From the NCBI GenBank assembly GCA_030431355.1, contig JAUIJG010000119.1:1-13129 (forward strand): a DNA stretch of 13,129 nucleotides, read 5' to 3'. Origin of the DNA: a bacterium (GTDB lineage: Bacteria > Cyanobacteriota > Vampirovibrionia > Obscuribacterales > Obscuribacteraceae). Below the pieces are notes generated by a model, which was not told the origin of the DNA, ran no database searches, and worked only from the letters and a program-made list of their open reading frames with translations. Of this stretch, positions 5,061 to 12,828 are shown one piece after another. The stretch's first letter is position 1. Every line of letters starts with the position of its first letter. The translations under genes were made by a program, and so were the position numbers.

Positions 5061-6743
5061 ATGTCTTTTAAGTTCTTCTATTCTCTTTCACCGCTTTTGA
5101 TGGCGCTTTTGTTAGCGACAACTTTCTGTTTGGAGAGCACCGCTTTCAAATCCGGATACATCTACGAAGCGATTCATAAAAAGATGATTCAGCAGGTGCT
5201 GGAGAAGGCGGGACTACCAAAGGCGCATATCAAACACGTGGTCGATGGCGCCGATAGCCAGGATGACGTGACCAGTAGCAAGTTTACCGATTCTCCCACC
5301 CATCACTTCGATGACAACCTGCTTAAGGAATCCATCGAATACTTTGAAAAGAGATTTGCTAAAGCTGTCAAAAAGAGCCGCACGTGTTACAAAGATTATG
5401 GCTCCGCCTTTCAGAAAAAAGCGATTCGAGACACACTCTACACTTTTGGAGAAGGGCTGCATACCGTACAAGATTTCTATTCCCATTCAAACTATGTGGA
5501 GATGCTTTCCGCCCGAGGAAAGAAAGACAGTCTTGTGGACTGGAAAGCATTGCCAGCGGGAATTAAGACAGGCTACTTTTACTGGAACGGATATACGGAC
5601 AATGAGTCGACCCGCTCCTGGTCTACCTGTGTCAGTAAGTTGACTGCTCAGTATAAAAAGAAAGGTAAGGTTCTTAATTTCCATAGCGAGTCCGAATGGA
5701 AAGAACGCAAGAAAGATTCGAGTTTTGAAAGCGCTACTAAGTACGTATTGGATCCAAAATATGACTGTCTTCACTATGAATTGAATAAGGATGATGTCAA
5801 ACAGCTTGAAGGCGGAGTAAAGTTGCCTGGTGGAGGCACGCTGCATTCGCGAGCCAGGGCTCTTGCCATTCTTGAGACAAAGCGTCAGTGGAAAGTGTTT
5901 CGCAAGATGCTTTTGAAAGAATACAAAGCAAGGGCGCAACTTATCATTCCGGCGTTGAAAGGATATGACGTTCCCTTGATCAAATTTACTTATACGATGC
6001 CGGATAAAGTCGAGGAAGGCAAACCTTTCGCCATCAGATGCAATGTCGGTCTGGAGCAGAGTCCTGTGGATAAGCAGCAGCAGCGACTCTACACAGGAGT
6101 CTATGACCTCAAAGTGCGAGCCAGTGTCTACAAAGATGATAAGCGGGAAGCCAGAAAGTTGAAAGAGCTGAGTCGCAGAAAAATTGGTAGTGACAATACC
6201 GTTGTTCTTGAACTGCCTGGTCTAACCGGTGCCGGCGAGCGCAGGATTCAGCTAAAAGCAATGTTTGAAGGTGATACCAGATACAATGCCGTCAGAAAGA
6301 CGGTCATGCTCACGGTTGGAGAGCCGGAAGCTGCCAGATCTGAAGTCAGAAAATCCGGACTTTTAAATTCCAGGTGGCAAGTGATTGCCGACCTGGGAGG
6401 AAGTAACGGCAGAAGAACCTACCGTGTCACTGTGGTTGAGGATAATCCGCCTGCCTTCTCAGTCAGGGTTCTGGGTCATAGACCCGGTGATACTCCTGCT
6501 GTTTTCAAAGGGACCAGAGCGGGCACCAGGATTAAGCTGCATGGATGGACCAAGTTCAAAGAGAAGAAAGTTGTCGACGCCAATGGCTCGCTTATGAAAC
6601 TGAGCGCTGGAAGGGTTGTGGAAACCGGTCGGATGAAAACATCCAATTTTGACATAGAAGCGCGATTGTCCGCCGATGGTGGTCGGGTGGAAGGAATGCT
6701 TGTCACCAGCAAGAAAAGATTCGTAGGTAGACGGTTGAACTGA
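5061..6743 (+). CDS. exported Het-C / zinc phospholipase C-like protein with Ig-like and beta-rich C-terminal domains
   Basis: From ATG 5061 the protein has 560 residues. The frame is open back to a TTG at 4986 inside the terminator hairpin, which I reject. A signal peptide covers 1-28 (hydrophobic 9-24, cleavage near STA). Residues about 29-300 resemble the Het-C/zinc-dependent phospholipase C fold: AIHKKM with His39, PTHHFDDN with His81 and His82, and the signature LHTVQDFYSHSNYVE with His134, Asp138, His142, Asn144 and Glu147 as likely metal ligands. Residues about 305-425 form an Ig-like strand-rich segment starting FTYTMPDKVEEGKPF, and about 438-560 a second beta-rich domain starting RWQVIADLGG. 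It is probably periplasmic or secreted and may act on lipids or membranes; activity is inferred from the motif only. It is convergent with the next gene, seven bases apart. Ribosome-binding support for 5061 is weak. Confidence 0.78.
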   Translation: MSFKFFYSLSPLLMALLLATTFCLESTAFKSGYIYEAIHKKMIQQVLEKAGLPKAHIKHVVDGADSQDDVTSSKFTDSPTHHFDDNLLKESIEYFEKRFAKAVKKSRTCYKDYGSAFQKKAIRDTLYTFGEGLHTVQDFYSHSNYVEMLSARGKKDSLVDWKALPAGIKTGYFYWNGYTDNESTRSWSTCVSKLTAQYKKKGKVLNFHSESEWKERKKDSSFESATKYVLDPKYDCLHYELNKDDVKQLEGGVKLPGGGTLHSRARALAILETKRQWKVFRKMLLKEYKARAQLIIPALKGYDVPLIKFTYTMPDKVEEGKPFAIRCNVGLEQSPVDKQQQRLYTGVYDLKVRASVYKDDKREARKLKELSRRKIGSDNTVVLELPGLTGAGERRIQLKAMFEGDTRYNAVRKTVMLTVGEPEAARSEVRKSGLLNSRWQVIADLGGSNGRRTYRVTVVEDNPPAFSVRVLGHRPGDTPAVFKGTRAGTRIKLHGWTKFKEKKVVDANGSLMKLSAGRVVETGRMKTSNFDIEARLSADGGRVEGMLVTSKKRFVGRRLN

Positions 6744-6750
6744 CTTTCGT

Positions 6751-8121
6751 CTATCTAAGTTCGCTTAACCGCTGCCTGATAGCGGTCCTTTGCGGGTCAC
6801 TGCGCAGGATGTTTCTGAGGAACTGTTTGGCCAGCTCATCGTTGCCAAAGACCATGAGATTGTTGGCGTAGGAAATTATCTCTTCGGATTTGACTCGCTT
6901 CATCTTCATCAATTCATAAAACTGTTCTATGGACTTAGTGGTATCACCACCAAGTAGATAAGCCTGGGCTAGCTCTCTTCGCGCGGTCGGATCACCGGGT
7001 TTTCTTCGCACGGCTTCTGACCATTTTGAAACTTCATCGTTGCCCAGTTGGCGGGAAACAGGGGCTGCTGTGGCGTTAGGCGCTATTTCCTCCACCGGGT
7101 CTATGGCAACAGCATCCTCTCGTTTTTGTCGGTCTCCGGCGGATAGTGTCGGCGGCGGTGCCTGACGTGCCGATTGGGCCGGCAGGGAAAATGGTGCAGT
7201 CCCCTGGGAAGGAGGCGGCTCTTTCTTCGTTACAGTGGTCGTGGCTGTCTCCACATGTTCTTTCACCACAGAAGCGGTGTTTTCTGCTTTATGAGGATTG
7301 TAGGAGAGATCGATGATTGTGGCTCCACCGACTACCCCCAGGAATAGCAAAACCCCGGCTATAATCAGTGGCCTGCTAGCTTCGCTTCTCTCTTCTTTTC
7401 GCTTAGGAAGAGGTCCCGGTGTTTTAAGGGCTTGAATATTGGTCTGGGTCTGGATCTCCTTTTCCCTGATCTCCATTGTCTGGCGTTGCTTTCTGGTGAC
7501 ATTCTCCACCAGGGCTTTAAAGTCATCTCTGTCTTCGAACTCGCTAACTGTTTCAGCGCTTATGTACTCTTCGTCCTCAAGTCCGTCTCCCGAATACTCG
7601 GGATTGGTGAGCTGATTCTCTCCGGTGAGCGCTTTTAGATTGTGCAGGGTGTTCCTGCCAGGGAAAGCCAGCCCGATGGAAGATGGACCGGCCAGGAATT
7701 TTTGTGCTTCTTCAAAGGGTAGGTCTACTTCTTGTGCGTAATTCAGTCGGTCGGCGGGTGTGGCTGGTCGGAAGCTATAGATTCCGTGAGGCATAAGCAA
7801 TAGTCTACAGACCGCCGCTGTGCCTGTTTCGCCGGTCTCTTCCACCACCGCGTCGGTGATGATGCCGTTGTTTCGCACACCCAGTCTGCCCCCGAATTTG
7901 GGACCCATGATCTCGACAATGCCGTCTTTCACTTTCTGGGCGTTAGTTACAGCCTTAAAGACAGTTTCGGGCGAATGAAATTCGCCTTCTTTTATATATG
8001 CGCTGTTATTGTCTAACCTTAGATAGCCGGATGCTGCCAGCCGCTTTTTCATCCTCGGATGCCCTCTCATCGCCTGCGTGGCGATCTTCCTACTTTGATA
8101 ATATGCCTCAATTCGAGCCAA
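6751..8121 (-). CDS. DUF4388-like N-terminal domain, transmembrane segment and TPR protein
   Basis: The 456-residue frame starts with TTG at 8121. No clear ribosome binding site supports it; ATG codons at 8070 (residue 18) and 8052 (residue 24) are alternatives. Residues about 45-125 resemble the PATAN/DUF4388 fold: alternating hydrophobic strands, GGRLGVRNNGIITDAVVEETG, then TAAVCRLLLMPHGIYSFRP. A single membrane helix is at 251-270 (PLIIAGVLLFLGVVGGATII) after a basic stretch (KRKEERSEASR), giving a cytoplasmic N-terminus. Residues 295-357 are a proline/alanine/threonine-rich linker, and about 362-455 are TPR-like helices (ARRELAQAYLLGGDTTKSIEQF, ELAKQFLRNILRSDP) outside the membrane. It looks like a scaffold linking a cytoplasmic signalling-type domain to envelope partners. 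Partners are unknown. It is divergent from the papain-like gene. Confidence 0.75.
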   Translation of the reverse strand: MARIEAYYQSRKIATQAMRGHPRMKKRLAASGYLRLDNNSAYIKEGEFHSPETVFKAVTNAQKVKDGIVEIMGPKFGGRLGVRNNGIITDAVVEETGETGTAAVCRLLLMPHGIYSFRPATPADRLNYAQEVDLPFEEAQKFLAGPSSIGLAFPGRNTLHNLKALTGENQLTNPEYSGDGLEDEEYISAETVSEFEDRDDFKALVENVTRKQRQTMEIREKEIQTQTNIQALKTPGPLPKRKEERSEASRPLIIAGVLLFLGVVGGATIIDLSYNPHKAENTASVVKEHVETATTTVTKKEPPPSQGTAPFSLPAQSARQAPPPTLSAGDRQKREDAVAIDPVEEIAPNATAAPVSRQLGNDEVSKWSEAVRRKPGDPTARRELAQAYLLGGDTTKSIEQFYELMKMKRVKSEEIISYANNLMVFGNDELAKQFLRNILRSDPQRTAIRQRLSELR

Positions 8122-8150
8122 AATTAGTCATCTTTATAGACTCTTTCTTC

Positions 8151-8186
8151 GAATTCGGCAATTTATTAGACTAAATCCCCGAATTC
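8151..8186. promoter_or_regulatory. inverted repeat GAATTCGG / CCGAATTC in a divergent promoter region
   Basis: GAATTCGG (8151-8158) and CCGAATTC (8179-8186) are exact complements separated by a 20-base AT-rich spacer. They lie between the divergent DUF4388-like and papain-like genes. The 28-base centre-to-centre distance and dyad form would suit a dimeric regulator; no promoter hexamers are clear nearby. Confidence 0.35.
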
Positions 8187-8208
8187 CTGTCTTCTCAGGG
8201 CATCTTTT

Positions 8209-8254
8209 CGTGGACTGGAAGGTTTCTCCTCCATACCTGTATCCACGTCACAGG
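8209..8254 (+). other. two overlapping, mutually exclusive hairpins in the 5' leader of the papain-like gene
   Basis: Hairpin A pairs CGTGGA (8209-8214) with TCCACG (8242-8247) and holds an inner stem TGGAAGG/CCTCCA (8216-8222 with 8228-8233, one bulge). Hairpin B pairs CCTGT (8236-8240) with ACAGG (8250-8254), which includes the AGGA closest to a Shine-Dalgarno. A and B cross, so they cannot form together except as a pseudoknot. The next gene starts at 8277. Confidence 0.25.
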
Positions 8255-8276
8255 AAAGTAGGTTTGATTCATTAGT

Positions 8277-10349
8277 ATGCAAAAATCAACCCTTACTAAA
8301 CTCGTTTCTTTACTAACAATGGCTAATCACACCCCGCTTGAAGCTGAAATAGCTCCTGTGGAATCTTCTCCTGAGATTTCGGAGAAGCTTACCGCTGGAA
8401 ATCCCGAAATCTCCCAACTTTTGGATGAGAGACAGTCTGAGATAACCCCTCCTCCGTTTAGCGAAAACGATGTGACGGAGTTGGATTTCTCCATCGATGA
8501 TGTATACGGTGGTAAAGATGGCGACGCTACCGACAAGCCGGTTGCCGAAAAGCCTGAAAAAGAGGAGCCGGGTGTCGAAGTGTCTGCGCTGGAGGATTTT
8601 AGTCCTGACTCTAAGGTGGAGAGCGAACCGGATCAATTGCTTCCTTCTATAAACGGCTCTTTTACTTCAGAAACGGCACCGGATGGAACAGTTACTGAGA
8701 GCCACAGGGGAGATGGTCCCAACTACAATTTTGAACTAAAGGAAAGCCCCGGAGGTGATCTGGAGCTTACCGAGGAAGATGGAAGCGAACTTAGATTCTC
8801 TGAGAATCCGGAGTTGGCGGAAGGTCGCACCGATCTTCTTGAGAAAGCCACTCTGGCCATAGAAGATCCCGGTGAACTCGCCCGATTCAAAGCCGACATG
8901 ATCCGTTTTGAGAACCGAGGAGACCTGAGTCCTGAAGAGATGCAGGCTACTTATAGAGAGGTAGGTCGGCTCTTCGATGAGAATCCGGATGCCAAAGTAG
9001 ATGCCGATGGTAGAGCAACACTTGCCGGTCAGGTGATGCGCCTTGCTGCCGATCCGACTCTGGTGGATCAGGGTAAACATAATACCTGCACAGTAGCGTC
9101 TGTGGAATCGAGGCTTTATACAAGAAATCCTTCTATAGCGGCTGGGTTGGTGGCTGATGTCGCCCACGATGGCACCTTCACCACCAGTAGGGGCAAAGAT
9201 GTGGAAATTCCGGAAGGCAATTTCGTGCCCGATGAGGAAGCAGCTAAAGTGCCCACCGCCGATGGTGAGAGGAGCTTCGCCTCCCAACTATTCCAGACAA
9301 CTATGGTGAATGCTGTTCATCAAGAACTTCGTCCCGGGACCTTCTTCGAACAGGTCGCGCCTGAAGGACCTGGTGATGTGGGCGAACGTCTCTATAGCTT
9401 CATAGACGGAGTCAAGGCTTTAAATCAAAATGCTCCGGATATGAATGACGAGAAGAAGGCTCTCGCCTATGAACTGATAACCGGAGAGAATGTAGATGCG
9501 GTAGCCCTCAATCATTCTTACGAGGATCCTAACCAGGAGACCGGTCAATTCCGAACCGAAGATGAGCTGAGAGATTATCTCTCTGCCCTTAAGGAAGAAG
9601 GGCAACTGCCGGCAATGCTATCGGTAGTGCCTGGCAGTGGCTCCTTTGCTATCCCCGGATATTCGAGTTTCTATGGAAAACATGCTGTTCTTGTAACTGA
9701 TTTCGATGCGACAACCGATGAAGTGCGGGTCGACAATCAGTGGGGAAGTGAACGAGACCGGGTTGACGAGCCAATCTCTATGACCGAACTGTTTGCTTCC
9801 ACGTTACCGGTGGAGCAGGGATGGGAGCATAGGTTGGGAGCCAAGGTCGACGCCGAGTTTCCAGACATCTCCGAGAATGAAAGAAGGGCACGGATGCTCT
9901 CGGAAAGGGTTGAGCTATCGTCACCGGCTGAACTTTTCAAATTAGGTGTTTCCCTTGGAAGCACCATGGAGATAAACGATAGGGACTTCTTAGATGGCAT
10001 TATAGAGCCGGATGCTTTTCTGGAACAACTAGATCTTCATGCTGAGATCTTCAATAAGCTTCCACCCGACGAACAGCTCAGGGCTCTTGCCGCACGCCAG
10101 AGTTATTCCAGAAGCACTCCGATTTTATTTCCCGAAAAGTTCAACAGCCTGGCGGAAACAGGATTTAAGTCTGCTATAACCGCTTCCGGACTGCAGAGAA
10201 CGGATGTGGAATCCGAACTGAGCGCTGTTCTTACCGGAAGTGAGTCCGATGGTAGTTACAGAGCTAATAGAACCATGAGGCATGCCGTTGATTTCCTCGC
10301 GGCTCTGCCTGAGGCGGAAAGAGAAAGATTTCTCTCCATGATTAACTGA
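8277..10349 (+). CDS. large acidic protein with a papain-like cysteine protease/transglutaminase-type site
   Basis: The 690-residue protein has no signal peptide. Residues 20-180 are acidic, Glu/Asp/Pro/Ser-rich and probably disordered. Residues about 185-255 are helical. The core begins DQGKHNTCTVASVESRLYTR, with Gln265 and Cys271 placed like the oxyanion glutamine and nucleophile of papain-fold enzymes. The later GKHAVLVTDFD (His469) and RVDNQWGS (Asn487) fit the histidine and the third catalytic residue, within about 200 residues, as the fold expects. Residues about 525-690 are helical and unrecognised. I infer a cysteine protease or related acyltransferase; the substrate is unknown. The start at ATG 8277 is the first in frame after a TAG at 8259 and has poor ribosome-binding support; ATG 8319 is an alternative. 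The following gene is similarly acidic and leaderless. Confidence 0.75.
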   Translation: MQKSTLTKLVSLLTMANHTPLEAEIAPVESSPEISEKLTAGNPEISQLLDERQSEITPPPFSENDVTELDFSIDDVYGGKDGDATDKPVAEKPEKEEPGVEVSALEDFSPDSKVESEPDQLLPSINGSFTSETAPDGTVTESHRGDGPNYNFELKESPGGDLELTEEDGSELRFSENPELAEGRTDLLEKATLAIEDPGELARFKADMIRFENRGDLSPEEMQATYREVGRLFDENPDAKVDADGRATLAGQVMRLAADPTLVDQGKHNTCTVASVESRLYTRNPSIAAGLVADVAHDGTFTTSRGKDVEIPEGNFVPDEEAAKVPTADGERSFASQLFQTTMVNAVHQELRPGTFFEQVAPEGPGDVGERLYSFIDGVKALNQNAPDMNDEKKALAYELITGENVDAVALNHSYEDPNQETGQFRTEDELRDYLSALKEEGQLPAMLSVVPGSGSFAIPGYSSFYGKHAVLVTDFDATTDEVRVDNQWGSERDRVDEPISMTELFASTLPVEQGWEHRLGAKVDAEFPDISENERRARMLSERVELSSPAELFKLGVSLGSTMEINDRDFLDGIIEPDAFLEQLDLHAEIFNKLPPDEQLRALAARQSYSRSTPILFPEKFNSLAETGFKSAITASGLQRTDVESELSAVLTGSESDGSYRANRTMRHAVDFLAALPEAERERFLSMIN

Positions 10350-10448
10350 TGGTCTCCGGTGCGTTTTGATTTCTGGAAAGCCTTTCAGAGCATTTGACCG
10401 ATTTCTGGGCATAACTAATTTTATGGGATAGTAAGGACTACCTTTCGT

Positions 10449-11543
10449 ATGCCGGACTTAGTTACTACGGGCGGAAAAGACGCGGGCGGTGAAGCTGCCG
10501 GCGATACAAAGGCTTTAAGAGGCGATGATAATCTGCGCCAGGAGGCCCTTGCTCCGGAGAAAGGCTCATCCTGGTTTCCCAGCGGTGATTCTAGAAAGCG
10601 TGCCCAGAGTGATTCGGAAGAGTTGGCTAAGAAGGGCACTATTCCGAAAGTTGAGCTGGAAGATTCAGAAAATGCAGAAGAGCACGATAAATACACCGAG
10701 TCTGTGGGCTTTCGCGGCTGGCTGGCCGATACCATGGCTTCAGAAGATGAAAAGCAAATCTTTCAGGACTACAACCAGCTTGCCAAAGAGCTGGGTCATG
10801 AACCTCTGACCAATACCCAGAAGCTTCAGATTGTGCACATGCCTGAAGACCAGAAAGAGATGTACAAAGAGACTCTCAAAGAGCTTCGCGACCTTCAGGA
10901 CGGGAAGATTAGCCCGTCAGAATATATGATGAACACCCTGGATAATGCTGCCGACCTTGCCGAAAAGAACGGGCGGGACCCTGATAGCTGGAATGTGTTC
11001 AAGCCCACCCAGGGAGAAAAGTTCGTCAACTATGTGGGTCTGGTAATGTCCGAAGTGCCGATGGGCTTCTGGAAAGATGCCGGCCGCGAACTTGTGGGTG
11101 GAGGACCTAACATCTCCGGCTCGGCCCTGGAAAGTCTGTATCAGTCTGTTGTCGCTCCCGGACGGGCCAACGACGGATTCAATCCTAATATCACCGATAC
11201 CGATAACAGCAACTCAATTACCCATCACTTTAGAGAATTTCTTGTGGTCGGCTACAATGCCGGTAAGACAATAGCCGATGCTGCGGCAGCCACCATAGAC
11301 AGTCCCGTAAAAAATCCCGGAGACGTGCGGGATGGGTACTTTGCCAGCATGCTTGGCTCAGCTCTGTATAAAGGCAAGATAAGCCCGCGAGAGGCAGCTA
11401 ATTTGACCGAATGGGCCTATACCGCCCATGGTGGCAAGCAGCCTCCCTGGGGTGCTACCGCTGAAGCAGGTACTTATTTGGACCCAGGGAAGGACTACAA
11501 GATAGAAGATTGGATGAAGGCTTATCGCGAGCGCAATAAGTAG
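10449..11543 (+). CDS. leaderless hydrophilic protein with THHFREF motif, unknown
   Basis: The 364-residue protein shows no signal peptide and no long membrane helix. Residues 1-85 are charged and low-complexity. Residues about 88-180 are helical and Glu/Lys-rich (DYNQLAKELGHEPLTNTQKLQIVHMPEDQ). Residues about 185-325 look like a folded domain with NVFKPTQGEKFVNYVG, SNSITHHFREFLVVGYNAG (His259, His260, Glu263) and GDVRDGYFASMLGSALYKGKISPREAANLTEWAY. I recall the T-H-H-F plus later DxRxGxxxxxLG layout from uncharacterised proteins of predatory or host-associated bacteria, but I cannot name a family. Metal binding by the histidines is possible. AAGGA (10433-10437) precedes the ATG by 11 bases. 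It lies 99 bases after the papain-like gene, on the same strand and possibly in one transcript. It is convergent with the CHAP-like gene, with 12 bases between stop codons. Confidence 0.75.
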   Translation: MPDLVTTGGKDAGGEAAGDTKALRGDDNLRQEALAPEKGSSWFPSGDSRKRAQSDSEELAKKGTIPKVELEDSENAEEHDKYTESVGFRGWLADTMASEDEKQIFQDYNQLAKELGHEPLTNTQKLQIVHMPEDQKEMYKETLKELRDLQDGKISPSEYMMNTLDNAADLAEKNGRDPDSWNVFKPTQGEKFVNYVGLVMSEVPMGFWKDAGRELVGGGPNISGSALESLYQSVVAPGRANDGFNPNITDTDNSNSITHHFREFLVVGYNAGKTIADAAAATIDSPVKNPGDVRDGYFASMLGSALYKGKISPREAANLTEWAYTAHGGKQPPWGATAEAGTYLDPGKDYKIEDWMKAYRERNK

Positions 11544-11555
11544 ACTGTCATTCAA

Positions 11556-12158
11556 TTAGTCTTTGGAATAAGCTCTGGCAGTAAGGCTTTTGGTCAGGGG
11601 CATTTCTTGCCAGGTGCCCTGTCTGTCCATGTGGTACATTTTTCCATCTTTTCCGATGATGCCCATGCGATGACGGTCCCGGTCTACCATGATGTCTCCG
11701 GGTTTGCCTTCGCTCAGGGGTTTCTCTTTGAAGCCGTGTTCATCTATTAGCTCTTCGCTCAGTCCTTGAACACTGGCACTTTCGAGACCGTCTAGACCGG
11801 CTAGATCGGCGATATGGGCTACGGACGTCGCGCCTCCCAGCTTACCTTCCATCGTAAATTTGGCGTTAGGCCCGAAGTCCCACATCTCCTTTCCAACCGC
11901 ATCTTTTGCGGAATCTAACAAACTTTGCTGTGTGTCGCTCAAGCTGGGTTCTTCTCCCCAACCGTCGGTATCTATGGCAGGCAGATCAAGCTTACTTTCT
12001 TCTTTGACATTCATGGAGCCGGCTTCTTTGCTGCTTTCCTGGGTCCGATGATCGGATTTTTTGGAAAAGTCTTTCATTTCATGACCGTATACGTCATGAA
12101 TTAGCATTTCTCCATTGGTGGTGTTCAGTGGTTTAGCTTCTAATATTTGGTCTGCCAT
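11556..12158 (-). CDS. CHAP/NlpC-P60-like protein with the expected catalytic Cys replaced
   Basis: The 200-residue protein has no signal peptide. Residues 1-75 are acidic and polar. Residues about 90-190 resemble a CHAP or NlpC/P60 amidase core: MWDFGPNAKFTMEGKLGGATSVAHIADLAG, then GKPGDIMVDRDRHRMGIIGKDGKMYHMD. PGDI and HRMGIIG are typical of the strand-histidine part (His163). The helix that normally carries the nucleophile as G-C-A-x-S reads G-G-A-T-S here: residue 109 is Gly, codon GGC, one base from TGC. If the family call is right, this copy lacks the usual nucleophile and may be inactive or use another residue (Thr111 or Ser112). AGAGGA (complement of 12167-12172), eight bases before the ATG, supports the start. 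It stands convergent to the THHF gene. Confidence 0.72.
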   Translation of the reverse strand: MADQILEAKPLNTTNGEMLIHDVYGHEMKDFSKKSDHRTQESSKEAGSMNVKEESKLDLPAIDTDGWGEEPSLSDTQQSLLDSAKDAVGKEMWDFGPNAKFTMEGKLGGATSVAHIADLAGLDGLESASVQGLSEELIDEHGFKEKPLSEGKPGDIMVDRDRHRMGIIGKDGKMYHMDRQGTWQEMPLTKSLTARAYSKD

Positions 12159-12336
12159 GGTCGGAGTCCTCTCGGCTCAGGTAGGGAAAAAACTTGCTAG
12201 TGAGTTAGCGTTGCGTTGGCATCATGTTCGGATTTCCCCGTGACTTACATGTGACGTGGACAAAAGGCTGAATTTGCGGCGTTTTCCGCCATCTGCTATC
12301 GTGATATATAGGCGGTTGCGTGACGGGTAAAACTAA

Positions 12337-12678
12337 ATGGGGCAATATTTCAGATTATTGTTTGCGCTATCAGTTTTGTTCGCCTGGCAGGTTGGACTGT
12401 TTATCTCCCTGCCCCAGTCGAATTATGGGAATTGTGACTTTGAGCAGCATCATCGGTCCCATTTGTCCGCTGCCACCACAGGTTATTTGAGGGCGGTCAA
12501 GTCCGGCTACTCGGAGCGGGATGGCAATGATCCAAGAAGGATTTTTGTCCGCGCGCTAGCCTATTTTTCTACAGCAGCCAGACAGACTCAGGATAGAGCA
12601 TCAACATTCAGAGTCTCTGGTCTGGTACTGAAAACAACACCAGCTCTGTGGCTGGTCTACGGCTCTATTAGACGTTGA
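12337..12678 (+). CDS. small protein with N-terminal signal or anchor segment, unknown
   Basis: The 113-residue frame begins with a hydrophobic segment (FRLLFALSVLFAWQVGLFISL, residues 5-25) after a short N-terminus, as in a signal peptide or membrane anchor. The rest is polar and basic: residues 37-95 look helical (YLRAVKSGYSERD, IFVRALAYFSTAARQTQD), possibly a short TPR-like repeat. The end (RVSGLVLKTTPALWLVYGSIRR) is less convincing and may mark a frame decay. Ribosome-binding support is weak (GGGTAAAA, about 10 bases before the ATG). I do not recognise the product, and it could be a remnant. It is divergent from the CHAP-like gene, sharing a 178-base upstream region. Confidence 0.5.
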   Translation: MGQYFRLLFALSVLFAWQVGLFISLPQSNYGNCDFEQHHRSHLSAATTGYLRAVKSGYSERDGNDPRRIFVRALAYFSTAARQTQDRASTFRVSGLVLKTTPALWLVYGSIRR

Positions 12679-12828
12679 CATAGGATCCGGGTTTTTATAG
12701 TCGCAATATTTTTGCAGGGGTAAGAGGAAAGCTTCGACCCTTGTGAAAACTGTATGTACTTGCCTCGCGTCGCATCGCATCATCTAGAGCGGGGCAGGGA
12801 TTCAAATTATTTCCAGGAGACATCAAAT

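Noticed and set aside
8736..9287. 183-codon minus-strand frame opposite the papain-like gene
   Set aside because: It is a shadow of the long plus-strand gene; composition is unusual (Ile/His/Arg-rich) with no domain or ribosome binding site.
10394..10399. TTGACC as a -35 for the THHF gene
   Set aside because: No acceptable -10 lies 16-18 bases downstream; co-transcription with the papain-like gene is as likely.
12239..12325. Three GTGAC-containing words (12240, 12251, 12320) upstream of the small signal-peptide gene
   Set aside because: The spacing is irregular and the words are short, so chance is a sufficient explanation.
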